From Flavobacteriales bacterium UBA3431 (GTDB taxonomy: Bacteria; Bacteroidota; Bacteroidia; Flavobacteriales; Schleiferiaceae), in assembly GCA_002381225.1 (NCBI GenBank), contig DFSS01000062.1, positions 1 through 28,135 on the forward strand: 28,135 nt of DNA, written 5' to 3'. The translations under genes and the position numbers were made by a program. The stretch's first letter is position 1; every line of letters begins with the position of its first letter. Positions 1-6,942 of this stretch are shown one piece after another. The notes under the pieces are model-generated. The model had not been told where the DNA came from and did no database searches. It saw only the letters and a program-made list of their open reading frames with translations.

Positions 1-137
1 AGGGCGGGCGTCTTTTCAGCACAGGCTGCCTGCTCGGCTTTCTTCTCGCTGCAGCACGATGTAGGGGCTTCTTGCGCGTAAGCGGACAGGCTTGAAAGGA
101 ATACCGCGGCCAAAAGGGCCAATAAAATCTTTTTCAT
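1..137 (-). CDS. Secreted Cys-containing protein, N-terminal part only
   Basis: This is an open frame that starts at ATG 137 and runs off the left edge of the window, so only about 45 residues are visible. The first 21 residues form a signal peptide: a KK pair, a hydrophobic Leu/Ala core and a likely cleavage after SAYA before QEAP. The mature start is rich in Ala, Glu and Lys and contains a Cys-Cys pair and a further Cys. A TATCTTTG promoter box lies 28 nt upstream on the same strand. No family can be named from this fragment. The Cys residues could serve metal binding or disulfides, but that is a guess. The longest version of the MFS frame on the other strand would overlap this gene, and I consider that extension false. 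Confidence 0.6.
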   Translation of the reverse strand, partial: MKKILLALLAAVFLSSLSAYAQEAPTSCCSEKKAEQAACAEKTPA

Positions 138-164
138 GGAAAATCACATTTGATAGGGTGGATT

Positions 165-172
165 CAAAGATA
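165..172 (-). promoter_or_regulatory. Promoter -7 box for the partial secreted-protein gene
   Basis: TATCTTTG on the minus strand matches the Bacteroidota -7 consensus TAnnTTTG exactly. It lies 27 nt before the ATG at 137, giving a leader of about 20 nt. A TTC triplet about 20 nt upstream is a weak -33 element. Confidence 0.5.
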
Positions 173-214
173 GGGGTTTGCCCTACTTTTTGGAATCCGT
201 GCTACCTTCCGGGG

Positions 215-1417
215 ATGCGAAGCATTTTGAAAAATCTAGCCGTGTGGGTGGCCGCATTGGGCTACTTTGTAGATATTTACGACCTGCTGTTGTTCAGCAT
301 CATCCGGGTTCCCAGCCTCGAGTCACTGGGGGTCGAAAACCTGTTCGAATCCGGTTTGCTGATCATCAACATGCAAATGTTTGGACTTTTACTAGGCGGG
401 ATTCTCTGGGGTGTTCTTGGGGACCGGCTGGGCCGAACGCGCGTCCTTTTCCTCTCCATCCTCCTCTACTCCGCCGCGAACATTGCGAATGGCTTTGTAG
501 TCAATGCCGAACAATACACCTGGATACGTTTCGTGGCCGGCATTGGTTTAGCAGGAGAATTAGGTGCCGGGATTACCCTAGTTTCCGAACTTTTGTCCAA
601 AGAGAACCGAGGCCTCGGCACATCCCTGGTGGCGGGCATTGGACTGACCGGGGCGGTGGCCGCTTTTTTCATCGCCCAAACCTTCGACTGGCGCACGTGC
701 TACTTCATAGGAGGTGGCATGGGATTGATGCTGCTTGCCCTCCGACTCGGAGTCTTTGAGTCCAGTCTTTTTGAGAAGACCGTTCGGAACCGCTCAGTAC
801 AACGTGGAAATTTCTTTCATCTCTTTGCTACCCGGAGCCGCGCACTTCGCTATCTCCGGTGCATCCTCATTGGCCTTCCCACGTGGTTTGTCATTGGCAT
901 TTTGGTGAGTTTTTCCAAAGAATTCGGCGTGTACCTCGGCATAGAAACCCCCATAGATCCGGGTCGTGGCATCCTCTACGCCTACGCGGCCATCGCCATC
1001 GGAGATGTACTCATTGGGCTGCTTTCTCAGTACCTGCGCAGCCGTAAAAAGGCGCTCCACGTTTTTTATGGAATCACCATCCTGGGCATGGTGCTCTTCT
1101 TTTCCGCTACGAGTGCTTCCATGCTCTATTTCGCGTGTGGTGTTCTCGGTTTTGGTACGGGCTTCTGGGCCATCTTCGTGACCATTGGGGCGGAAAATTT
1201 TGGCACCAACCTTCGCGCGACGGCGGCCACCACCATTCCCAACATGGTGCGCGGTTCCTTGAATGGCATTTCAGCCCTCTTTCTCTTTTTAGTGGCCCAA
1301 ACCGGGTACATCCAGGCAGGCATTTGGACGGCAGTGATTGTGATGGCCATGACGTACTGGGCAATTGGGGGCTTGGAAGAGACCTTTGGGAAGGATTTGG
1401 ATTATCTAGAGGAATAA
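215..1417 (+). CDS. MFS permease
   Basis: A 400-residue major facilitator superfamily inner-membrane transporter. The first helix carries acidic residues (FVDIYD, residues 18-23). The hallmark loop between helices 2 and 3 reads GDRLGRTR (69-76), and about twelve hydrophobic segments cover the protein. The RFVAGIGLAGELG stretch after the third or fourth helix resembles metabolite:H+ symporters, so a small organic solute is likely, but the substrate cannot be read. I start it at ATG 215 (MRSILKNL). The frame stays open back to 92, but that part overlaps the divergent secreted-protein gene and has no membrane-protein character. A TACTTTTTG stretch at 184-192 with TTC at 163-165 could be its promoter. 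The gene is followed by an 84-nt gap to fabH on the same strand. Confidence 0.85.
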   Translation: MRSILKNLAVWVAALGYFVDIYDLLLFSIIRVPSLESLGVENLFESGLLIINMQMFGLLLGGILWGVLGDRLGRTRVLFLSILLYSAANIANGFVVNAEQYTWIRFVAGIGLAGELGAGITLVSELLSKENRGLGTSLVAGIGLTGAVAAFFIAQTFDWRTCYFIGGGMGLMLLALRLGVFESSLFEKTVRNRSVQRGNFFHLFATRSRALRYLRCILIGLPTWFVIGILVSFSKEFGVYLGIETPIDPGRGILYAYAAIAIGDVLIGLLSQYLRSRKKALHVFYGITILGMVLFFSATSASMLYFACGVLGFGTGFWAIFVTIGAENFGTNLRATAATTIPNMVRGSLNGISALFLFLVAQTGYIQAGIWTAVIVMAMTYWAIGGLEETFGKDLDYLEE

Positions 1418-1501
1418 GAGTGAAAGGGTGAACGCTTAGTTGTGTTTGCCGTATCTTAAATGGGATTCTAGTTTCAAGTTTTTAGAGCAAATCACAGCCC
1501 G

Positions 1502-2506
1502 ATGTATACTTCATTTATCCAAGGCCTGGGACATTTCCTGCCTCCTCGAGAAATTGATAATGCCCACCTGAGTCAATTCATGGATACGAGCGATGCTTGG
1601 ATTCAAGAAAGAACAGGGATTCAAACGCGTCGATGGGTGGAAAAAGGGGATGGCTGGACCTCGGCCACCATGGGCCATGAAGCGGCCAAGATGGCGATAG
1701 AGCATGCAGGCATTTCGGCCAGCGAAATCGATCACATTGTATTTGCCACCATTTCCCCGGACTACTACTTCCCCGGTAATGGCGTCTTGGTCCAAGAAAT
1801 GCTGGGACTGGATACGGTGGGGGCGACGGATGTTCGGAATGCCTGTTCCGGCTTCGTGTACGCACTGAGTATCGCCAATGCTTTCATCCAAACAGGACAG
1901 TACAAAACGGTTTTGGTCATTGGCGCCGAGCTTCAAAGCCCCGTTTTGGACTTAAGTGATGCGGGTCGGCACGTCAGCGTCATTTTCGGTGATGGCGCCG
2001 GGGCCGCCGTGCTGGGTCGGGCTCCGGAGGGACATTCGGGCATACAGTCCGTTCACTTGCATGCGCAAGGCAAACACGCTCTGGAGCTATCCATGCAAGG
2101 ACCCTCAGCCATCCATTGGCTCAACGAAATTGCCGACACACATGGGGACCCAAGCATCTTTGCGCCCCACATGAATGGTAATTTCATCTTCAAAAATGCC
2201 GTAGTGCGCTTTATGGAGGTGATACAGGAGGCCCTTGCCGCCACCGGAAAATCACCTTCCGATATCGATTGCCTCGTTCCGCACCAAGCCAATCTGCGGA
2301 TTGCCCAATATATTCAGGCGAAAATGGGTCTCCGCGACGATCAGGTCTACAACAACATTCAACGCTACGGTAATACCACGGGAGCTTCCATTCCTATTGC
2401 CTTCAGTGAGGCGGTACGCGATGGGTCCATCCAACGTGGCGACACCGTGTGTCTAGCCGCTTTTGGAGCAGGCTTTACCTGGGCCTCCGCCCTTTTGACC
2501 TATTGA
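1502..2506 (+). CDS. fabH: 3-oxoacyl-ACP synthase III (KAS III, FabH-type)
   Basis: A 334-residue cytosolic condensing enzyme of the thiolase fold. KAS III joins acetyl-CoA or a related starter to malonyl-ACP to begin fatty acid synthesis. The catalytic triad is visible: Cys115 in NACSGF, His261 in VPHQANLRI and Asn291 in YGNTTGASIP. Length and motif spacing are normal. The gene stands alone rather than in a fab cluster. Bacteroidota often carry several FabH paralogs, so this copy could supply branched or otherwise specialised starters, or act in aryl-polyene-like synthesis, although no such cluster is visible here. The upstream gap contains a poor promoter candidate (TTTG, 20 nt, TAGTTTCA). 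The downstream hairpin belongs to the tRNA on the other strand. Confidence 0.88.
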   Translation: MYTSFIQGLGHFLPPREIDNAHLSQFMDTSDAWIQERTGIQTRRWVEKGDGWTSATMGHEAAKMAIEHAGISASEIDHIVFATISPDYYFPGNGVLVQEMLGLDTVGATDVRNACSGFVYALSIANAFIQTGQYKTVLVIGAELQSPVLDLSDAGRHVSVIFGDGAGAAVLGRAPEGHSGIQSVHLHAQGKHALELSMQGPSAIHWLNEIADTHGDPSIFAPHMNGNFIFKNAVVRFMEVIQEALAATGKSPSDIDCLVPHQANLRIAQYIQAKMGLRDDQVYNNIQRYGNTTGASIPIAFSEAVRDGSIQRGDTVCLAAFGAGFTWASALLTY

Positions 2507-2509
2507 CAT

Positions 2510-2543
2510 AAAAAAACCCTGGCCGCTTTCGCAGCGCGGGGTT
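2510..2543 (-). terminator. Intrinsic terminator of tRNA-Pro
   Basis: Read on the minus strand, just after the tRNA, AACCC pairs with GGGTT. An inner stem is closed by a GAAA tetraloop, separated by a small internal loop, and the hairpin runs into a tract of seven T. On the plus strand the hairpin is preceded by A's and lacks a following T tract, so it should not stop fabH efficiently. Confidence 0.75.
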
Positions 2544-2546
2544 ACC

Positions 2547-2622
2547 TGGTCGGGATGACTGGACTTGAACCAGCGACCCCTACGTCCCGAACGTAGTGCG
2601 CTACCAACTGCGCCACATCCCG
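2547..2622 (-). tRNA. tRNA-Pro (anticodon CGG)
   Basis: A complete 76-nt cloverleaf with CCA encoded at 2549-2547. The acceptor arm CGGGATG pairs with CATCCCG, with discriminator A. The D arm contains GCGCAGTTGGTAGCGC. The anticodon stem CTACG/CGTAG encloses the loop TTCGGGA, giving anticodon CGG at 2589-2587. The T arm contains GGTTCAAGTCC. The C1-G72 pair and A73 fit proline identity. It reads CCG codons. A TAATTTTG promoter box lies 11 nt upstream. Confidence 0.96.
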
Positions 2623-2633
2623 AAATGGTCGGC

Positions 2634-2641
2634 CAAAATTA
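2634..2641 (-). promoter_or_regulatory. Promoter -7 box of tRNA-Pro
   Basis: TAATTTTG on the minus strand is an exact TAnnTTTG match ending 11 nt before the mature 5' end of the tRNA. No clear -33 TTG is seen. The box lies next to the promoter of the ABC operon on the opposite strand. Confidence 0.5.
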
Positions 2642-2642
2642 A

Positions 2643-2672
2643 TTCATATTCCGGCTGAGCGGAGTAGTTTTG
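2643..2672 (+). promoter_or_regulatory. Promoter of the ABC/FtsX operon, close to the start codon
   Basis: TTC (2643-2645), a 19-nt spacer and TAGTTTTG (2665-2672) match the Bacteroidota TTG-N19-TAnnTTTG pattern except for one base in the -33 element. Only 5 nt separate the box from ATG 2678, so transcription would begin at or beside the start codon. Confidence 0.55.
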
Positions 2673-2677
2673 GAGAA

Positions 2678-3298
2678 ATGTCATGGGTCCTACAAAGCAC
2701 TGAACTCGAAATTTCTCTGGAAGGGGGAAAAACATTTGTTTTCCCTCCCTTAGAACTGCTCCCTGGGGAATTGGTGCTCCTCCAAGGAAATTCTGGCAGT
2801 GGCAAATCCACCTGGATGCATGCCCTCGCCGGCTTGCTCCCCATGCATTCGGGCCATGTCGAAATCACTGGCCATCCCATATACCATGCATCATCCCCTA
2901 CTCCACGTGGCTGGCGTCGCCATGCTCTGGGCCTCATGCCTCAACGAGCTTTTTTTTGGAACAGCTTGAGCTTGAATGAGAACCTCGCACTCGCTGCGTG
3001 GTCCAAAGGACTTACCGCAGAACCTGCACCCCTTGGTCGCGTGGGCTTGGCGGGGAAAGAGGGGCAATCCGCCCGCACTTTGAGTTTGGGCGAACAGCAA
3101 AGGGTGAATGCCTTACGTGCTTTCATGGGAACGGCTCCGGTGATCTTAGCCGATGAGCCCACTGCGAGTTTGGACGACATGCATGCCGAGCAATTGCTCC
3201 ATCTTTTTCGGGAAATCCTGGGCGATCGTGCCATGCTGGTATCTAGCCATGACGCCCGTCTCGCCCCCTTTGTGGACCGAATCATCACGCTCCCATGA
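2678..3298 (+). CDS. ABC transporter ATP-binding protein (MacB/LolD-like)
   Basis: A 206-residue nucleotide-binding subunit that powers the FtsX-type permease encoded next. All ABC motifs are in order: Walker A GNSGSGKST (37-45), Q-loop Gln89, signature LSLGEQQR (135-142), Walker B VILADE followed by PTASLD (155-166) and the switch His191 in SSHD. It is slightly shorter than typical LolD or MacB ATPases. The permease start overlaps its stop by 4 nt (ATGA), so translation is probably coupled. The operon continues with a DUF3299-like protein. The ABC/FtsX-permease/DUF3299 set resembles a Zur-regulated zinc-responsive cluster known in Pseudomonas, so a role around metal homeostasis is possible. 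A lipoprotein-release role cannot be excluded. Confidence 0.85.
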   Translation: MSWVLQSTELEISLEGGKTFVFPPLELLPGELVLLQGNSGSGKSTWMHALAGLLPMHSGHVEITGHPIYHASSPTPRGWRRHALGLMPQRAFFWNSLSLNENLALAAWSKGLTAEPAPLGRVGLAGKEGQSARTLSLGEQQRVNALRAFMGTAPVILADEPTASLDDMHAEQLLHLFREILGDRAMLVSSHDARLAPFVDRIITLP

Positions 3299-4458
3299 AG
3301 GCGCTTCATTTTGCCTTTCGAGCTCTTTGGCACCGTAAAGCGACGAGTTTCTTTGTGGCGGTAATATGGGCCTTGGGCATGATCGGATTGGCGATGACGA
3401 CCCGCTTGGAGCGTACCGCCGAAGCACAACTTACCCGGACCCTTGAGGGGACCGATCTTTTGCTCGCCGCGAAAGGATCCCCCACCCAAGCCATCTTGGC
3501 CCATGTATTTCACCGGGATCAAGCCTCCGGCAACATTTCCATCGCCGAAGCGGAAAAATGGCTGAGTCATCCAGATTTGAGCCATGTACGCCGTTTGGCG
3601 TATGGAGACAATTACCAAGGATACCGGATTCTCGGGTCAGATAGTGCCACGTGGAATGGTGTCAGCCGGCAACCCATCCTAGGACGATGGCCCGAGGGAG
3701 CCCTCGAGGTAGTCCTACCGCGTTCCATCGCCGAACGCCAGGGGTTGGCCTTGGGTGATCATTTTCATGGCAGTCATGGCGCCGTGGATGACCTAGGTGA
3801 TCACGACGAGCATCATTACACCGTCGTGGGTATTGTCACACCCGATCAAGCCTTTTGGAATGAGGTGATTTGGACTTCTCTCGAGAGTGTATGGGCCGTC
3901 CATGAACACAGCGCACCGGAGTACACGGCCGTCCTCGCCCGGATTGAATCCCCCATGACCCGCCTCATGTTGCCCGGTCAAATCCAGCGGCAAAGTCCTC
4001 TCATGGCGGTTTCTCCGGCGATGGAGGCCAACCGCATGGTCGGCTGGATGAACCAAGGGGGCGCCATCCTACGGCTCATTTCATGGCTGCTTACGGGCAT
4101 CGCCTCTTTGTCCATGTTCCTGCTCCTCCAAAGCCACATTCGCGAACGACTGGGGGAGTATGCGCTCGTCCGGGCCATGGGTGGCACCTGGGGCCAAATC
4201 GCCGCCCTTGTTCTTGGACAAAACCTTCTACTCGCGCTGCTGGCCTTTGCTTTGACTTACGCGACACTCGCCCTCGCATATGCCACCTCCCAATGGTGGC
4301 TTCCGGCCGGGTTTAGCTTGTATGCTGATCTTTGGTGGGACCTTCAACCGGACCAACTTTGGTGGGTTCTCCATCTTTTTTTAGCACTTTTTGCCGGTTT
4401 AGGGCCTTGGGTTTGGCTACAAAAAATACCTTTGCACCGTGCGTTGGTCGATTCTTAA
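3295..4458 (+). CDS. FtsX-family ABC permease with a His-rich periplasmic segment
   Basis: A 387-residue inner-membrane protein of the MacB/LolC fold. It has one N-terminal helix (about 17-36), a large periplasmic domain (about 40-255) and three C-terminal helices (about 258-280, 302-330 and 355-377), with the FtsX-domain stretch GEYALVRAMGGTWGQ after the second helix. Such proteins act by mechanotransmission: ATP hydrolysis drives periplasmic movements rather than classic transport through a pore. The periplasmic domain contains six histidines between residues 156 and 174, plus His203 and His205, mixed with Asp, as expected for a metal-sensing or metal-binding loop. The gene overlaps the ATPase by 4 nt and the next gene by 20 nt. 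The zinc link is inference from these His residues and the DUF3299 neighbour. Confidence 0.82.
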   Translation: MKALHFAFRALWHRKATSFFVAVIWALGMIGLAMTTRLERTAEAQLTRTLEGTDLLLAAKGSPTQAILAHVFHRDQASGNISIAEAEKWLSHPDLSHVRRLAYGDNYQGYRILGSDSATWNGVSRQPILGRWPEGALEVVLPRSIAERQGLALGDHFHGSHGAVDDLGDHDEHHYTVVGIVTPDQAFWNEVIWTSLESVWAVHEHSAPEYTAVLARIESPMTRLMLPGQIQRQSPLMAVSPAMEANRMVGWMNQGGAILRLISWLLTGIASLSMFLLLQSHIRERLGEYALVRAMGGTWGQIAALVLGQNLLLALLAFALTYATLALAYATSQWWLPAGFSLYADLWWDLQPDQLWWVLHLFLALFAGLGPWVWLQKIPLHRALVDS

Positions 4459-4894
4459 GCCGTTGACCCTGATCGGGGTTCTGTTCACGGCCACCGCTTT
4501 TTCCCTTTTTAGCCCGACCAAATTAACGTGGAGAGAACTTGCAACAGTTTCATTCACAGAGTTTTACGATACCCAAAAAGGCATTTGGTCCTTAGAGGCG
4601 AGCTACCCCGAACAGATCTACGCCCTTCGCGGAAAGGAAATCTTCATCACGGGCTATGTCCTTCCCGTGGACAACAAAGGAGAGATTTACGCCCTCAGCG
4701 CCTACCCTTTTAGTTCTTGCTTCTTTTGCGGTGGAGCTGGACCGGAGTCCGTCATGGGCCTGGAATTCGCCACCCCACCTGGGAGGCTCCCGACCGACGC
4801 AGTGAAAACCTACGCTGGAAAACTGGTACTTGTGCAGAAACCGGACAACGGTTTCTATTTTACTTTGATTAACGTTCGACCCTACACGCCATGA
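4439..4894 (+). CDS. DUF3299-like secreted or membrane-anchored protein
   Basis: A 151-residue protein that I start at GTG 4439, inside the end of the permease gene. It has an N-terminal hydrophobic segment (about 7-24), which is either a signal peptide or an anchor, so the body should lie in the periplasm. The body holds the characteristic SSCFFCGGAGPES stretch with Cys94 and Cys97, which I recognise from the DUF3299 family. It is flanked by a beta-rich segment (FITGYVLPVD) and a C-terminal strand (FYFTLINVRPY). Family members are commonly encoded next to ABC ATPase/FtsX permease pairs, as here. The molecular role is unknown; a metal-binding or thiol role for the CxxC is possible. The pyrC-like gene starts on its stop codon (ATGA). 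Confidence 0.72.
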   Translation: MRWSILKPLTLIGVLFTATAFSLFSPTKLTWRELATVSFTEFYDTQKGIWSLEASYPEQIYALRGKEIFITGYVLPVDNKGEIYALSAYPFSSCFFCGGAGPESVMGLEFATPPGRLPTDAVKTYAGKLVLVQKPDNGFYFTLINVRPYTP

Positions 4895-6144
4895 AGATTC
4901 TTCTCCCGCACGTGCTCATCATGGATCCCCGTTCCCCACACCACGGCCAAACGGTGGACCTGCTCCTCGAAGATGGCTCCATTGTGGCCATCGGCGACAC
5001 CTTGGATGCCCGCGGAGCGACGGTGCTCGAATCTGCCCGGGGCCGATTGGTCAGTCCCGGTTGGGTCGATGGTCGAGCGCGCTCCGGCGAACCCGGTCAC
5101 GAAGAGCGGGAAACCTACACGAGTTTAGCCCATGCAGCAAGCCATGGCGGTTTTACCCATGTGGCCGTCATGCCTTCCACCACTCCCGCAAGGGACAGCC
5201 GTCCCCATGTGGAGGCCCTACACCAAGCTACCGGTTCCCTTCCCGTGGAATTCCTTCCCATCGGGGCGGTTTCTAAGGGGCTCCAGGGTGAGCAAATGGC
5301 CGAAATGCTGGATATGCTCGAAGGAGGCGCTGTGGCGTTTAGCGACGATACCCATTCCATTTCCAATCCTCACCTCCTTCAACTGGCCTTGCAGTACTCG
5401 GCCGATTTGCCCACACATGTGCAGAGCTTTGCCTACGAACGTCACCTCTGCCCCTCTGGGCAAGCACATGAGGGCGTTGTGGCCCTTTCGCAAGGACTCT
5501 CCCCTATCCCCACGTTGGCAGAAAGTCTGCGCATCCAACGGGACGTGATGATTCAAGAGTACGCAGGCGGCCACCTCCACATTGCTGGGGTTAGTTCGGC
5601 GGAAGGGGTCGAAGCGATCCGAGCGGCGAAGGCGCGAGGACAGCAGATTAGCGCAGATGTCGCGATTGCCAACCTCATTGGCACCGAGGAAGACATTCGC
5701 GGCTTCGATTCCACCTATAAAGTCCTGCCTCCACTCCGGAGCTCGGAAGACCGCGAAGCACTGTGGGAGGGTTTTATGGACGGGACCTTGGACCTCGTTG
5801 TCAGTGACCACCAACCCATGGACACGGAGGCCAAAGACTGTGAATGGGGCCAGGCTTTATTTGGCGCAGCGACCATTGAACACACCTTTGGATGGTACCG
5901 ACATCTTTATCCGAGCCACGAGGCACTGGAGCGTTGGATCGAGGCCGTCGCCCACCGAGCGCGTGAGCTCTACCACTTGGGAACCTGTGAAATCAAAGTG
6001 GGCATGCCCGCCGATTTGACGGTCTTTGCCTTGGATGGCTCCGCAGAAGGTTTGGCCACAAAAGGCGTGAACGTGCCCTCATGGACGCAAAATGGTCGGG
6101 CGGTTGGAACCATTCTCGGTTCCCACATCACTGGCTTGGCTTAA
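4891..6144 (+). CDS. Dihydroorotase-like protein lacking the HxH metal site
   Basis: A 417-residue amidohydrolase-fold protein that resembles the proteins annotated dihydroorotase in Flavobacteriia. In active type I enzymes the first motif is DxHxHxREPG. Here it reads DGRARSGEPG (60-69), so both metal-ligand histidines are Arg and the substrate-binding Arg is Gly. Later landmarks remain: AFSDD (149-153), His176, His230 in GGHLHIAGVS and SDHQPMD (305-311). It therefore looks like a pseudoenzyme comparable to the non-catalytic PyrC forms that support aspartate transcarbamoylase, or an enzyme with an altered centre. It is the last gene of the ABC operon (4-nt overlap) and converges with the MBL-fold gene, with the stop codons overlapping inside a TTAA palindrome. 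The family assignment is good; the activity is doubtful. Confidence 0.8.
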   Translation: MKILLPHVLIMDPRSPHHGQTVDLLLEDGSIVAIGDTLDARGATVLESARGRLVSPGWVDGRARSGEPGHEERETYTSLAHAASHGGFTHVAVMPSTTPARDSRPHVEALHQATGSLPVEFLPIGAVSKGLQGEQMAEMLDMLEGGAVAFSDDTHSISNPHLLQLALQYSADLPTHVQSFAYERHLCPSGQAHEGVVALSQGLSPIPTLAESLRIQRDVMIQEYAGGHLHIAGVSSAEGVEAIRAAKARGQQISADVAIANLIGTEEDIRGFDSTYKVLPPLRSSEDREALWEGFMDGTLDLVVSDHQPMDTEAKDCEWGQALFGAATIEHTFGWYRHLYPSHEALERWIEAVAHRARELYHLGTCEIKVGMPADLTVFALDGSAEGLATKGVNVPSWTQNGRAVGTILGSHITGLA

Positions 6145-6914
6145 GCCTCTAGTTGCAATCCATCGTAGGCCAAATGCATCCCTGCGGGGAGCTCACGATC
6201 TGTTTCCGCGTGGTCTCCCATTTGGTGGCTGATATGGGTGAAGTAGGTATTGGGGACCCCTGTTGACGCCGCAAAGGCTTGGGCCTCAGACAAAGAAAAG
6301 TGGCTCACATGCGATTCTCGTCGCAATGCGTTGACGACCAAAATCTTGGCTCCACGAATTTTGGCCACCTCCTCTTCCGCCATCCCCGAAACATCCGTGA
6401 GGTACACCACATCGCCAATCCGAAATCCGAGCACGGGCCACGTACCGTGTTGTCCCAAAATCGGTATCCACGGCTGCCCTCCCACGGAGAACGGTTGATC
6501 CGGGTGAATCGTTTCAAGGTTTAGCCCCGGGGCACCGGGGTACTTGTCCTCCGCAAAGGCGTAGGCAAACTGCTGCTTAAGCCGGCTGGCTACGCGCTCG
6601 GTGCAGTAGATGGACATATCCGCCTTTTGCTGATAATTCAATGGCCGAACTTCATCCAATCCAGCGACATGGTCCATGTGCTCATGCGTGAGCACGATGG
6701 CGTCCAGATGGGTTTGTCCCGCACGAAGCATTTGCTGCCGAAAGTCCGGACCGCAATCAATGAGCACCGCCCTTGAGCCGTAGCGAATGACCACGGAAGA
6801 ACGCAACCGAAGATTTCGGGAATCGGTAGACGTACAAACCGGGCAAGCGCAGCCAATCAGGGGCACACCTCCGGAGGTTCCGGTGCCTAAAAACTCAAGT
6901 TGAATGGGCATCAT
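6141..6914 (-). CDS. MBL-fold metallo-hydrolase, PhnP-like
   Basis: A 257-residue cytosolic metallo-beta-lactamase-fold hydrolase. The metal motif HEHMDH occupies residues 77-82, with further ligands probably His156 and Asp174 and a C-terminal THISH. Near the N-terminus GCACPVC (21-27) repeats the CxCxxC arrangement that forms a structural zinc site in PhnP, a cyclic phosphate phosphodiesterase. This points to a phosphodiester substrate, but no phn genes are nearby. I keep ATG 6914; a second ATG follows directly at 6911. The box TAAATTCG, one base off the promoter consensus, ends 4 nt before 6914 and supports the first ATG with little or no leader. The gene is divergent from the 477-residue unknown protein and converges with the dihydroorotase-like gene. 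Confidence 0.83.
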   Translation of the reverse strand: MMPIQLEFLGTGTSGGVPLIGCACPVCTSTDSRNLRLRSSVVIRYGSRAVLIDCGPDFRQQMLRAGQTHLDAIVLTHEHMDHVAGLDEVRPLNYQQKADMSIYCTERVASRLKQQFAYAFAEDKYPGAPGLNLETIHPDQPFSVGGQPWIPILGQHGTWPVLGFRIGDVVYLTDVSGMAEEEVAKIRGAKILVVNALRRESHVSHFSLSEAQAFAASTGVPNTYFTHISHQMGDHAETDRELPAGMHLAYDGLQLEA

Positions 6915-6918
6915 CCTG

Positions 6919-6926
6919 CGAATTTA
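6919..6926 (-). promoter_or_regulatory. Probable -7 box of the MBL-fold gene
   Basis: TAAATTCG on the minus strand has one mismatch to TAnnTTTG and sits 4 nt before ATG 6914. It forms a compact divergent pair with the box at 6931-6938. Confidence 0.4.
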
Positions 6927-6930
6927 GCCA

Positions 6931-6938
6931 TACCTTTG
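6931..6938 (+). promoter_or_regulatory. -7 box of the conserved unknown gene
   Basis: TACCTTTG is an exact TAnnTTTG match ending 4 nt before ATG 6943, which predicts a leaderless transcript, or a leader of under 10 nt if ATG 6952 is used. Confidence 0.55.
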
Positions 6939-6942
6939 GATT

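Noticed and set aside
92..214. Upstream extension of the MFS reading frame
   Set aside because: It lies across the divergent secreted-protein gene, lacks membrane-protein character and is followed by a good start at 215 that opens directly into the first helix.
2941..3618. 225-residue minus-strand open frame
   Set aside because: Antisense to the ABC ATPase and permease genes, basic and low complexity, no known domain.
5218..5814. 198-residue minus-strand open frame
   Set aside because: Fully antisense to the dihydroorotase-like gene, no recognisable motif or start region; a codon shadow of a GC-rich gene.
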